DNA of 64,000 bases from Cladophialophora immunda (taxonomy: Eukaryota > Ascomycota > Eurotiomycetes > Chaetothyriales > Herpotrichiellaceae), in contig NW_015622544.1 of assembly GCF_000835495.1 (NCBI RefSeq), positions 3,252,855 to 3,316,854 on the forward strand. The letters are read 5' to 3'. The position numbers and the translations under genes are program-made. Below the pieces are notes generated by a model. The model was not told where the DNA came from, ran no database searches, and saw nothing but the letters and a program-made list of their open reading frames with translations. Within the stretch, counting starts at the first letter, position 1; each line of letters begins with the position of its first letter. Of this stretch, positions 44,038 to 53,918 are shown piece after piece.

Positions 44038-45007
44038 GTCGTCCCCGAGAGCAGAGTCATCGTCCCGCTCGTCCTCCCGAGGAAGTCAGCATCCTCGCAT
44101 AATATTCATCGGTAACCTACCATCTCCACATGGTCATTATCTGGACCAATCTGCTCATCGGCCATCGCGAATGGCAGCTGGAGGGAGGATGGGGTGGGTT
44201 TGCGATCCTTGTGTGGTAGAACAACGGGTAGTCTAATTCAAGTTTTCGGCCGTTGCGGATGATCTGCGCCGTGAGGACTGTGGCCTGACACCTACGCTAA
44301 GAGGACTGGGGTCAACGTACCCTGCGAGCTTGGTTGTGAGGAGCCACTACTTGTAGAGCAGTCAGTGGTAGTACAGATGTGGCCGTGATGATAATATCTT
44401 GGTGTCCCTACTCGAGACGAGGCACGAGATAGTCGTCAGTTCAGTCAGCTCAGAAGCTCGGACCTATGAACACATGACCTAATCTGCTTGGGCAGACCTT
44501 TGCAGACGCTCAAGTGCTCGTTACCGCAGGCTAGCGCAGGCCAAGGGCCAAGGCCTGAAGAGACACGGGGCCTCTACGGGGTGTCGGGAGTGTGCACCCG
44601 ATGCATTAGCAACCGCGCTATTGATCGAACGATGGACTTGTTCAATTCAAAAGACTGACAACAATGTTCTTTTGATTCCTTGTCCCGGTCTTCTTGGTGA
44701 GTGTGGCCGCTATCGTGCCCGTCGGTGGTTGTCCTGCGTACATAAGTGTCAAGTGGGTGCCGGTGCGGTCACATCCCCAGGCAGTCTTAGGCAGCTAGCA
44801 CTGGGTATATTAATCGTCAACGGAAATATCAACTGTCATGGTCACTATAAAGCGTCATTTAAATTAGCGAGGCACCGAGGTCACCGTATTTAGTGCATCC
44901 TCTCGTTGAGGGGTCGATTCCCCCCCAGTGATGCTCTTTATCATCGACGTCGTTTGTTGAACTCTACTAGCTATCCACTCTATCCCGATTCTGCCTTATT
45001 CCAACCC
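44038..45007. other. divergent promoter region, methyltransferase and P450
   Basis: A 970-bp interval between two divergently transcribed genes. No further gene was seen. A GGGGTCGATTCCCC stretch near 44910 looks like a tRNA T-arm but has no partner arms. Confidence 0.55.
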
Positions 45008-46507
45008 ATGCAGATGGCGTTGCCCATCTGGCTATCTGGATTCCTCTCGTTCCTGGTCATTTACTACGCATACAGCTCAATCCGTTCTTATCTGCGGCTT
45101 AGGAGGTTCAATGGGCCTTGGTCTGCAGCATGGTCGAATTTCTGGTACATACGCGCCTCACTCAGCGGCAAAGCACATATAGCTCTTGCCGAGGTATGCA
45201 GCAAGTATGGCAGTACGGCACGCATAGGTCCAAACACGCTTGTCACATGCGACGAGGAGCTCTTCAAGAAAATCAACTCGATACGTTCGGGTTATGTCAA
45301 GTCGGACTACTACAAGGCATTTCGCTTTGATGCCGACCGGGAGAATGTTCTCAGCACCACCGAACCCGAGGCTCTCTCTTACATGAGGAAAAGAGTGACC
45401 GCTGGCTATTCCGGCAAGGAGAATGCGCACCTCGAATCAGACATGGATCGTGCTCTGTGGAGTTTGTTTAAGCTGTGGAAGGACAAATATATCGCCCCTG
45501 GCTCCAATTCTCAGCGGGTGGATCTTGCCAGAATGATGCAGTATCTCACTCTCGACATTATTTCGACATTGTCTCTCGGGGAGCCCTTGGGGTTTCTAGA
45601 CAAGGACGAAGATCTCTACGAATACATCCAAACCATGACAGCAAATTTCCCAGCCATGACATTCATGTCAGCGGTCCCCATCCTCAGCAGGCTAATGCGT
45701 ATCCCTTCGGTTCAGCGGGTTCTCGCACCGTCTGTGAAAGATCGCATCGGAATGGGCAAGTTGAAGGCGGTTGTGAGAGAGAAGATATCTCGACGACTTT
45801 CTGGGGCGAAAGAAGAAGGCAGGCAGGACATGGTCCTCAGCTTCGTCAAGCACGGTCTATCACAGGGGGAAATTGAAGACGAATCCATGCTGCAGATTCT
45901 GGCGGGATCCGATACGACGGCCACCATCCTTCGCATCGCCCTGATCTACATCATCTCCAATCCACGCATCTATCGAGAGCTCCAGCGTGAGTGTGATGCC
46001 GCAAAAGTACCTGAGGACGAGATCATCACGAACGAACGGGCATTACAATTACCTTATCTTATGGCAGTCATCCAAGAAGCGCTTCGTTACCACCCCGCTG
46101 CTTCAGGACATGGCCCCCGAATCGTGCCTCCACAAGGCGACACCCACGACGGAATGTACATCCCACCAGGGACGGTCATCACCGTCTGCACCTGGAAGCT
46201 CCATCGCCTGAACTACGATGCGTACGGAGAAGACGCCGATGTCTTTCGGCCCGAGAGATGGCTGGAAGCGAGTCCCGAGCGACGCGCGAGGATGGAAAAA
46301 GCCCACGACCTGGTCTTTGGCTACGGGTCGTTCCGATGCCTGGGCGAAAGGATCGCACGCATCGAGTTGCACAAGGTCCTGTTCGAGCTGATGAGGCGCT
46401 TTGATTTCGAACTCCTCAATCCCATGCACCCGCTCGACAATGACGTGAATTACGGCATTTTCCTCCAAAGTGGACTGTGGGTGCGTGTCGAAGAACGCAA
46501 GCTCTGA
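45008..46507 (+). CDS. cytochrome P450, pisatin-demethylase-like
   Basis: A single-exon gene of 499 residues with start MQMALPIW; another ATG two codons on is equally possible. A hydrophobic N-terminal anchor (LSGFLSFLVIYYAYSSI) places it in the ER membrane. Canonical motifs are all present: I-helix AGSDTTA, K-helix EALR (E-x-x-R), FRPERW, and the haem-binding FGYGSFRCLG (from residue 437) with the thiolate Cys444. The region KRVTAGYSGKENAHLES is close to the fungal CYP57/pisatin demethylase-type pattern. The reaction would be an oxygenation of an unknown substrate. Together with the divergent methyltransferase it may form a two-gene tailoring unit, but no backbone synthase lies in the window. 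Confidence 0.93.
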   Translation: MQMALPIWLSGFLSFLVIYYAYSSIRSYLRLRRFNGPWSAAWSNFWYIRASLSGKAHIALAEVCSKYGSTARIGPNTLVTCDEELFKKINSIRSGYVKSDYYKAFRFDADRENVLSTTEPEALSYMRKRVTAGYSGKENAHLESDMDRALWSLFKLWKDKYIAPGSNSQRVDLARMMQYLTLDIISTLSLGEPLGFLDKDEDLYEYIQTMTANFPAMTFMSAVPILSRLMRIPSVQRVLAPSVKDRIGMGKLKAVVREKISRRLSGAKEEGRQDMVLSFVKHGLSQGEIEDESMLQILAGSDTTATILRIALIYIISNPRIYRELQRECDAAKVPEDEIITNERALQLPYLMAVIQEALRYHPAASGHGPRIVPPQGDTHDGMYIPPGTVITVCTWKLHRLNYDAYGEDADVFRPERWLEASPERRARMEKAHDLVFGYGSFRCLGERIARIELHKVLFELMRRFDFELLNPMHPLDNDVNYGIFLQSGLWVRVEERKL

Positions 46508-47251
46508 GACCTGGACATGCCGAGCCTGGCGGGCGTCGACGCTCATTCTTCAGATTGAAATTTGGAAGCAAGAGCAGAAGAGGGCTCACGAAGATCCCAA
46601 CTGTCGAAAGATATCAAATCCTCAATAGTGCTATGAGACCTCCGAGGGTGGAACGCTTGTACAGCGTGTCTGTAGGATCGAACAGGACGACCGCCTTATG
46701 ATTATGCCACCTAGGTACTCGGATCTGTATTGTCTCTTCTTGTACGATGCACCTTGTTCACTTCCATTGGCTTTCGCATGACCGTCCACGTCTTCGACTA
46801 GAGCCTGATTCCGCTTCGCCGTCCCAAGCCTTTCCCGCTGGAGTTGAGGTTGGATGAAATGCGTACTCATATACAACCAGCGTAGGCTTTGTTGAAATCC
46901 ATTCACCGACGTATGTATGCGAGGAATTTCACGCTAGAGCGAATAGTCTAGATCTTCTTCGATATATATACCCCAAACTGTCGTCCTTCGCACTCATTCA
47001 GCTGACTTATCCACCTATCGCCTTACTCTCCCGCTAACGATTATTTAGTCGATCTGCTCCCTCGTCCGCTCTCTTCTCCTCCCTTCCTCTCTTTTGCACT
47101 GCCCTTCTACTCCCTTCTCCTCCCTTATGTACCGGTGAGGCTCCTATTTAGGCTCTAGTCCTATAGGCGCTAATGTTATATATATCTAGCCTCGTAGTAA
47201 CTTTACCTAATTATATCTATAGTAGCCCGTTTCGGCCCTAATATTACGAAG
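46508..47251. other. gene-free stretch ending in TA-rich sequence
   Basis: The final 250 bp is dense in TATA, CTAG and TAGT words and pyrimidine runs, as expected for a decayed, possibly RIP-mutated repeat. No coding sequence was recognised. Confidence 0.45.
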
Positions 47252-47602
47252 GTGGCCGTTTATTCTATCGGCGCTGCAAGTCCTTCCGATCGTGCGTGTT
47301 CTCCCTTTCCAACGGGTGGAGGCAAAACCCTTCTCAGCGACGTGCTCAGGCTTACTTTTGCCTTGAACACTGACGAATTCGATTTCGCCGGTATCCAGCC
47401 TCTCCTCAATTCAGTCCTGACTAGCGAACTTGACGATATATTTCTGATGAAGGAACGTCTAGCCATGATGCAAGCAAACTTGAGGAAGTTGAGGAAGGAG
47501 AAGAAATCATCATCTGACATAGACAAAGCTATTGAAGAGGTGGATTTACTCACGCAGAGCCTCGTGAAGCAAGACTACAGCAAGACCATGCAGTCGGGAT
47601 GA
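47252..47602 (+). pseudogene. fragment resembling the N-terminal region of FunK1-type kinase proteins
   Basis: An open frame of about 116 codons without ATG (it opens at GTG) contains LLSDVLRLTFALNTDEFDFA followed by IQPLLNSVL. To my memory this segment is typical of the region before the kinase domain in fungal FunK1 proteins. A Lys/Glu-rich helical stretch follows. The kinase domain itself is not found downstream. It is a relic beside TA-rich sequence; the family assignment is tentative. Confidence 0.35.
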
Positions 47603-47840
47603 AAGTTAAAAATGCACCGACACCTGGATGACCATGACACAGCTCAGGACCCCGAAAACTGGGTTGAGATAATGATCAAGACTCGGCTCGACGCGGGGAA
47701 ATTCTTAGGCGGCTTGAAAGAGATAGAGGACTCGCATTATGGCCACACACCGTTGTCAGGAGGAAAGGGGCATTGAAAGCCACGTCCACAGCCATACACC
47801 TTTGCTGTAAGGCCCAATCACCGGGTGCGAAGCCCTGGCG

Positions 47841-47932
47841 ATGCTGCTACTAGAGAAGGGGGTCGACATCATGATGCCAAACAAGTACAAGCGGACGCTA
47901 GTCAATGCAGCATCAAGAAATGGGGATTACCT
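47841..47932 (+). pseudogene. single ankyrin-repeat relic
   Basis: The frame AMLLLEKGVDIMMPNKYKRT continues LVNAASRNG, which is one ankyrin repeat. No start or partner repeats remain in frame. It abuts, on the opposite strand, the 3' end of the large ankyrin-HET gene. Confidence 0.4.
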
Positions 47933-50900
47933 TCAAGAAAGATATATTGTGCGGCGCTCAAGCGTGTGGCCCGCAAGTGTGCAACACAGCATTAGGACGC
48001 CAATGCGCTCCCAGCGCCGCTCCGCCTGGTCTGTCGGCTGCACCTCCTCCACGACGAGCACAGTAGACTCCATCCTCTGGTCTTGACGGGGGGCAAGACG
48101 TAGCATGAGGCCCAGCCACGGCTGGGACAGGAGCCGCTTCCGGAATCCAGGAGTTATGTCGGGCTCGTTCTCCGGGGGATACGCATCTTCCCGCGTGGGG
48201 AAAAAGCCGCCCTCCCATATGCTGTTACCAAACGCCACAGTGCCGATAAAGGCGAACGGGTTCGGGTAGTACGTGTAGTCGTGTGTCGTGATTCTCTCGC
48301 GGATCCGGATCGACACCTCAGGTGCCGTGATGGCGAGGACGTAATGCTGCAGTAGATACTTTTCGTCTGTCCCGGCCACCAAACCGTCGTAAAAGTCAGT
48401 CCAAGAAACCGTAACCGCCGCCGTGCCACTTTGGGCCTGTGCTGGGATGACTACGGATATGCTGACGTCGTCTGGAACGATCCAGATGCGTTCGAGACGC
48501 CTGGAATCGTGCGAATGGCGATCCCTTCTCGGTTGGACAGTGCCGGTCCAGCCAGTCCACGACCAGCTGGGGAATTCCGGGCGCCGGCACGCCTGCTTTT
48601 TCAGCCGCCAGAAAAGGCCGTGGACCAGGCCGGTAAGGGTGCCCACTCTGCGGTTCGCGGCCTGCTGCACGTCCTTCCACAAGTCCCAGGCCTCGTGATC
48701 CCTCATTACTATGATGGTGGCAATAGAGACCGTGTCGAGCGGGTGGCTGTCCCAGCGGGACGGGTCACTTTCATGATCGTCTTTGCCATCTTTGCGGGCA
48801 CCGGCAGCGACACACTTGACGCCAAGGTCGCCGTAGCCATCGCTGTCGCTATCACTGCCGTCCGCCTTCTCCCCCACAGGCACGACCGGCACGCCGCAGA
48901 GGTGATGGAGGCCGCCTTCTTTGCGCTGGGCGTAGGCACGAAAGATACCAAGCATGGCGTTGAGCGCGTCCGCCGAGCACGTCAGGCGGCGGGCCGTGTA
49001 TTCTTGCAGGATGTAGAACAGGCGCCAGCCGGGCCTAAACATCCGTGGCTGTAGGTGCGTCGAGGAGTCGTAGTTGGTGTGGAGTGGTTGATGGACGGCC
49101 TCACGGCGGGTGTAGTCCATGCCGCATTCAAACGACATCTCGCAGTCGGAGAAGAAGAGTCGCCGGCGGGCCATCAGGCCCTCCTGATAGGTCCAGCCGC
49201 GCGTCCACCATGTCGACGACGACCGAACATGGTGCGCTGGATGCGGCGGGATCACAGTGAGCGCATGGCCGTGGACGCGGACGCAAGGCCACCCTGTCCG
49301 GGGCCGTCCCGGGACACCGGGCAAACCGGCTGTGACATCCTTTCCGGCCGCCGCCACGAGTGTCACCTCGGCGTTGGCGTAGACTAGATCCATGGCCCGC
49401 AGCTGTACTCGCTTCACGGCAGCATCTCCCTGTTGAACGACGCAGTACTGGTCCACCCAGAGGTGGTCGTAGCCCAGCGCGAGCGTCGTGTTGATGGCGT
49501 CGTGGATCACAGCCGGCAGGGCGTCCAGTACTAATTGCTGCGTTCCGACATTCTGGTCTCCTTGGTTGCCCTGTCCCCACACGTAACTTAGCGCTACGTA
49601 CGGCGGAACTGATGATGGTGATGCCTCCCCTCCCTGCCCCAGCGTCATAATCTTCCCCGTGGTACACTCGACAAGGCGGAAATGGGGGATCGCGTGGAGC
49701 TGGTGCCGAGTGCATGGCTCCGAGGTGTGATGCTTCCGGCAGTGGGCGATCCAGTTCTTGGCCAGATCTAGGTCGACAAAGGGGCGGGCGGCCTGCGGCG
49801 AAATGGTTAAGGCCTGGCTGCCGTAGGGACAGTTGGACCCTAGGCGGCCGATAGTGGTGGCCTCGAAAATGTGCGGGCGAGACTCGTTCCAATAGGGAAT
49901 ATCCTGGTCAAATCCACTGTCGGCATAATGTTCGCTGTCCTCTTGGTGCAATACAGCCAGGACCTTAGTGTCGATCCAGTTCTCGCTCCAGTTGGAGTCA
50001 GGCGTGCCGAACCACGTCGTCCCAAAGGCCTTCAGCACGCACGACAGGCTGTCGTCGTCTGTCCGGCCATCTCGATGACCCGGACGGGCGACGGCGATTA
50101 ACCGGCACATGCCACAGCGGCGGGACTCCCAGCTTGCGTCCACGCGGCCGAGATCGACACTGCTTCCTGCTTGGGAGAAGAGGCTGTCGAGGTCCAGAGT
50201 CGCGCATCGGGGGCACAGGTCTGCGTCGCCGTCATCGACATCCCCGTACGCGTCTTGTTTGCCAAGAGGCAGTAGGCTGTCCTTCCCGTGCCGATAGTCA
50301 TCCCAATCCATAAATCTGTGGTGGTCCATGTTGTAGACGTCGCGCGACTTTCGTGTGACATTGGTGTCTTCCGTGGCCTCCTTGCCAACCAAAACACCAA
50401 ATGCGGTCTTGCCGTCGTCTATGGCACCCCGTGAACGGAGCAGCGTCATGCTCATTGTGTCGCCATATGCTTTGGCGACGGTCATGGCCATGCAACCGTT
50501 CCGGTCCGTCTGGTGGACGTCGAGATCGTCCCGCGCGATGAGCAGCTGCACCATGCTGCCGCTGCAGCCGTGTCGGAGAACCGCGTGCATCAGGGGCGTC
50601 ATGCCATCGGCATCTCGTGCATTGGGGTAGACTTCCTTCCTGCTCAAAAGATGCCGCACCGCATCGAGTCGCATGTTGATGATGTCCGATCCACCCACCT
50701 TGGATGCGATCGCCCAAGATAGAGGCCTGCGTCCGGTCGCATCCTTCGTGTCAGCTCTGACTCCGTCCACAGCGAGAAGCATGTTTACGACGTGCGCATT
50801 TCCGTACTCCGCTGCCACCGACAATGGCGTCCGCCCCTTGGCGTCTTCCATGTCGGGATCGCCCCGGTTCGTCGCCCCGAGCAAAAGCTTCATAATATGC

Positions 50901-52360
50901 GCTGCTTCTTTATACCCCTCAAGGGGATGTGACTTTATTCGAGCCGCCTCATGGTACAGGGTTACGCCTGCCGCATCCTGATGACCTGGATTGGCGCCCG
51001 GGACGGCCAGAAGTCTTTCCACCATGTCTGTGTGAGACCCTCTAACTGCAGCTGCCAGTGCGGTCTGTCCACGCGCGTCTACCCGGTTGGGATCTATTCT
51101 AGGATGCGCGAGAAGCAAATTTATTGTCTCCTCTTCGAAGTAATCAAAGGCCAGTATGAGCGGTACGTGTTTCCCGTTGCCGTTCGGATCTGTATCAGGA
51201 TGTTCTAAGATGACCTCAACCACATCATGTTGTCCATTCAAGGTGGCGTGGCACAGTGGCGTCATTCCGTTCTTATCCACCGAATTCGGGTCGACTCGAC
51301 CTGTGCTGAGCAGCTGCCTAGCTGTGGTCGCGTTCCAAGGCCCATTCGCGGCATGGGAGAGTGGCGTTCTCCCCTCGTTGTCCGGGCAGTCGGGGTCGAT
51401 TTTGTCGTCCCGCAACAGCTCTTCGACATAGGCCGTTTGTCCGTATTCAACTGCCGTTGATAGAAGCGTCTGCCCCTGGTCATTCACATAATGCATGTTG
51501 AATCTGCCGTCGGCCACCAGCAGCCGCACAAGTTCAGAGGTTTGGTGGAAGTTGATGTAGGTCAGTATATCATCCATGCACGGTTGGATTCTCTCGTGGG
51601 CGAGCAACAAGCGTGCAGTGGCTGCCTGGTCGCTTTGTATTGCCATCGTCAGCGGCCGGTATCCGTACTTGCCCGGATCGTTGGGGTCAACGCCGTGGTC
51701 CGTGAGTAGCGCCTCCACCAACCGCGTGCTCCCGGACTTGACGGCAGTGACGAGCAGGTCGCCACCTTGTTGGCCGGTTCCAAACTTGTCTAGCAATATC
51801 AAGGCTGCGTCTTCGTTTTTGTATTGTGCAGCCAGTTCCAAAGCATTACCACGCTCATGCGGGACAAAAGGATCGACGCCATCCACCTGCGATAACATCA
51901 CAGCCACTTCATGAAGTCTCTTGGTCAAATCCGCATTGTGATGTAGGCCATCCAGAGCAATAGAGAGAGCCGTCGACCCATGGGAGATTCGATACGTTGC
52001 TTTTATCGCGTTCCAGTTGAACATACGGTCACAGTCAATCAGCTGACGCACGACAGTCGTGTGGCCGTTGTTGGTGGCTTCCCACAAAGGCGTCGACCCA
52101 GAAAGGTCCTCAAGGTTGGGATTCGCGCCTCTGCCCAGAAGCTGGGCAACAACTTTGCTGTGGCCCCCTTCTGCTGCGAGCAACAAGGGTGTGCGTCCTT
52201 TGTGGTCGCGGATGTTGATATCCACGACCTTGTCCGCCAGGAGTGTGTCCACTACGTTTTCGTCGCCAGCCTCTGCAGCTCGCGACAGTGGTGTCTGGCC
52301 GTCATTGTGCTGGCCGTCGATGACGTAGTCGAGTTCAGGTAAAGGATTCATGTTTATCAC
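47933..52360 (-). CDS. giant ankyrin-HET fusion protein
   Basis: One uninterrupted frame of 1475 codons, no introns. Residues about 18-650 are consecutive ankyrin repeats (for example DGQTPLSRAAEAGDENVVDT, KGRTPLLLAAEGGHSKVVAQ, GMTPLCHATLNGQHDVVEVI). A linker with two Cys pairs follows (DLCPRC and RRCGMC, about 715-755), as seen before many HET domains. The HET core starts at VALSYVWG (922-929), then HLWVDQYCVVQQ (about 963-975) and WWTRGWTYQEG (about 1050-1060). The tail (1060-1475) contains FPSWSWTGW, another common HET-protein element. Ankyrin or other sensor repeats usually lie C-terminal to HET or NACHT in fungal NLR-like proteins; here the order is reversed and no NACHT/NB-ARC is present. 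A role in non-self recognition or programmed cell death is inferred. Confidence 0.9.
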   Translation of the reverse strand: MINMNPLPELDYVIDGQHNDGQTPLSRAAEAGDENVVDTLLADKVVDINIRDHKGRTPLLLAAEGGHSKVVAQLLGRGANPNLEDLSGSTPLWEATNNGHTTVVRQLIDCDRMFNWNAIKATYRISHGSTALSIALDGLHHNADLTKRLHEVAVMLSQVDGVDPFVPHERGNALELAAQYKNEDAALILLDKFGTGQQGGDLLVTAVKSGSTRLVEALLTDHGVDPNDPGKYGYRPLTMAIQSDQAATARLLLAHERIQPCMDDILTYINFHQTSELVRLLVADGRFNMHYVNDQGQTLLSTAVEYGQTAYVEELLRDDKIDPDCPDNEGRTPLSHAANGPWNATTARQLLSTGRVDPNSVDKNGMTPLCHATLNGQHDVVEVILEHPDTDPNGNGKHVPLILAFDYFEEETINLLLAHPRIDPNRVDARGQTALAAAVRGSHTDMVERLLAVPGANPGHQDAAGVTLYHEAARIKSHPLEGYKEAAHIMKLLLGATNRGDPDMEDAKGRTPLSVAAEYGNAHVVNMLLAVDGVRADTKDATGRRPLSWAIASKVGGSDIINMRLDAVRHLLSRKEVYPNARDADGMTPLMHAVLRHGCSGSMVQLLIARDDLDVHQTDRNGCMAMTVAKAYGDTMSMTLLRSRGAIDDGKTAFGVLVGKEATEDTNVTRKSRDVYNMDHHRFMDWDDYRHGKDSLLPLGKQDAYGDVDDGDADLCPRCATLDLDSLFSQAGSSVDLGRVDASWESRRCGMCRLIAVARPGHRDGRTDDDSLSCVLKAFGTTWFGTPDSNWSENWIDTKVLAVLHQEDSEHYADSGFDQDIPYWNESRPHIFEATTIGRLGSNCPYGSQALTISPQAARPFVDLDLAKNWIAHCRKHHTSEPCTRHQLHAIPHFRLVECTTGKIMTLGQGGEASPSSVPPYVALSYVWGQGNQGDQNVGTQQLVLDALPAVIHDAINTTLALGYDHLWVDQYCVVQQGDAAVKRVQLRAMDLVYANAEVTLVAAAGKDVTAGLPGVPGRPRTGWPCVRVHGHALTVIPPHPAHHVRSSSTWWTRGWTYQEGLMARRRLFFSDCEMSFECGMDYTRREAVHQPLHTNYDSSTHLQPRMFRPGWRLFYILQEYTARRLTCSADALNAMLGIFRAYAQRKEGGLHHLCGVPVVPVGEKADGSDSDSDGYGDLGVKCVAAGARKDGKDDHESDPSRWDSHPLDTVSIATIIVMRDHEAWDLWKDVQQAANRRVGTLTGLVHGLFWRLKKQACRRPEFPSWSWTGWTGTVQPRRDRHSHDSRRLERIWIVPDDVSISVVIPAQAQSGTAAVTVSWTDFYDGLVAGTDEKYLLQHYVLAITAPEVSIRIRERITTHDYTYYPNPFAFIGTVAFGNSIWEGGFFPTREDAYPPENEPDITPGFRKRLLSQPWLGLMLRLAPRQDQRMESTVLVVEEVQPTDQAERRWERIGVLMLCCTLAGHTLERRTIYLS

Positions 52361-52717
52361 AGGAGGCGGAACAATCGAATTTCATCGTTGGAATCGTCAA
52401 CGGGATCGCAATGGCAAGAAAAGCGGCATATACCGTCAGACAAGGCAGAAAAATGCGTGGAAGCCTGTCTTGTTGATTGGCTCGCAAGGCCTGCTAGCCG
52501 TTCTTCTAAGCTATATTCCATTCTATCTCAGGCCATTCTTAGCCCCCGAAACCGAGTTGCTTCCTCGCCTCGGCCCGGGCCCCAAATAACAAGCTTTGCC
52601 ACTATGCTAGTGGCTAGTAAAATTTATAGGCAACTAGAGTCTAAAGCTCCGAGTCCTTAGCAAGGCAAATAATGGAGCAAGAGATTCCTTGATACCGCCC
52701 CGACAAACTCCTGGAAT
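52361..52717. other. divergent promoter region
   Basis: About 360 bp between the ankyrin-HET gene and the aminotransferase gene. No gene features were seen. Confidence 0.55.
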
Positions 52718-53713
52718 ATGTCTGTCCGTGTGAACCAAGGCGACGCCAATTCAACCAGCGACGCCCCGGACTTTCGCATCGTCACTACGCTAAAACACAC
52801 GCTGTTCAACGCCGAAGACGCGGAGTCAGACTCGGCGACAGACGCTGGAATAGGGCGGTGGAAAGACCTCAGCAAGAAGCTCTTCGCCCTGCATACGCGG
52901 CGACTGCGCGAGGCGGCCGAAGCGTTCGGCTGGGTGGATGTCGTGAAGAGGCTCTCGGTTCCTGCCACCGGCGCTCAAGCGAGCGAGCCAGAAGATGAAG
53001 AGCGGCTCTCACCACAGACCGAACCCTTCAATCTGGAACGCTTCGTCGAGGATGCCGCCGTCGCCACATCCCAAGGTGGCTCTTCCCCGGGCCCTGGGAG
53101 AGGGTTCCTACGAGACCTCCGCGTCCGCGTCCTGATGTCCCGCGACGGGCAGCTGGCCGTGGAATGCACGGTGATGGGCGCGGACCGACCTCTTTCGACG
53201 CTCACTCGCGCCGTCGACATGTACACGTCGTGCCCCTTCGCGGCGACCGTGCCGGGAGAAGGAGAACAGCGAGGGGCAGCCACACCCCCATGCCACGTCA
53301 CGGTCGACGCCCAACCCACCCGGACGTCGCTGTTCACGCGGCACAAGACCACCCATCGCGCGCCCTATGACGATGCCCGCGCGCGCGCGGGGTCGCCGCC
53401 GCTCCTCCCGACCACGCCGCCCACGGCCAGGGAAGTCCTCCTCTCCAACGCCGCGGGACAGGTCACCGAGGCGTCCCTCTCGGCGGTGTATTTCCTGCGC
53501 GGTGGCGCGTGGCTGACTCCGCGCTCCGACTGCGGGGGCTTGCGGTCCGTGACCCGACTCTACGCGCTCGAGGCGGGCTGGTGCGACGAGGGGATCGTGC
53601 CGGTCCACGAGGTCGCGGAGGGGGAAGTGGTGTGGTTGAGCAATGCGGTTAGAGGCTTCTTCCCCGGCGTGGTGAAGCTGCATGGCCAGAATGGACGGGA
53701 AAACAGCACCTGA
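52718..53713 (+). CDS. class IV aminotransferase, aminodeoxychorismate lyase-like
   Basis: A single-exon gene of 331 residues. The PLP Lys is K210 in the FTRHKTTHRAPYDDAR segment, the form used by aminodeoxychorismate lyases. LLSNAAGQVTEASLSAVYFL (about 241-260) is the class IV cofactor loop with the Glu E251. The end shows WLTPRSDCGGLRSVTRLYAL and VVWLSNAVRGFFPGVV. Family members (yeast Abz2 type) convert 4-amino-4-deoxychorismate to p-aminobenzoate for folate synthesis. The first 120 residues are a fungal-type N-terminal extension with a short Pro/Glu-rich linker. Abz2 role is likely but a D-amino-acid transaminase-like activity cannot be excluded. Confidence 0.82.
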   Translation: MSVRVNQGDANSTSDAPDFRIVTTLKHTLFNAEDAESDSATDAGIGRWKDLSKKLFALHTRRLREAAEAFGWVDVVKRLSVPATGAQASEPEDEERLSPQTEPFNLERFVEDAAVATSQGGSSPGPGRGFLRDLRVRVLMSRDGQLAVECTVMGADRPLSTLTRAVDMYTSCPFAATVPGEGEQRGAATPPCHVTVDAQPTRTSLFTRHKTTHRAPYDDARARAGSPPLLPTTPPTAREVLLSNAAGQVTEASLSAVYFLRGGAWLTPRSDCGGLRSVTRLYALEAGWCDEGIVPVHEVAEGEVVWLSNAVRGFFPGVVKLHGQNGRENST

Positions 53714-53918
53714 GGTTTCACTATGGGACGGAAAAGACAATGGGGGGTTGGCTCTCTTCCTCTAGTCGCTGTGTATGAGTACAGCCTATGGATAAATCCC
53801 CAGGCTCATATTCTAGTTCATAATCATCATTCTTTTTCAAGTCTCGAACTCCAAGTTATGCTCCCTTTCGTGGATAGGCTCATCGTCTATCGAGGTCGAA
53901 CTTCCCACTCTCTGAATC

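Noticed and set aside
44903..44935. tRNA T-arm-like GGGGTCGATTCCCC
   Set aside because: No acceptor, D-arm or anticodon stem of matching geometry upstream; a chance match.
37219..46507. A single secondary-metabolite cluster including the nitronate monooxygenase, prolyl aminopeptidase, methyltransferase and P450
   Set aside because: Relics and wide gaps separate the genes, there is no backbone synthase or pathway regulator, and the first two are common primary-metabolism enzymes.
48431..49892. Long open frames of 207 and 254 codons overlapping the ankyrin-HET gene in other frames
   Set aside because: They overlap a well-supported coding frame in GC-rich sequence and show no motifs; shadows of its codon bias.
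53108..53740. 210-codon frame antisense to the aminotransferase gene
   Set aside because: Arg/Gly-rich shadow of a GC-rich exon.
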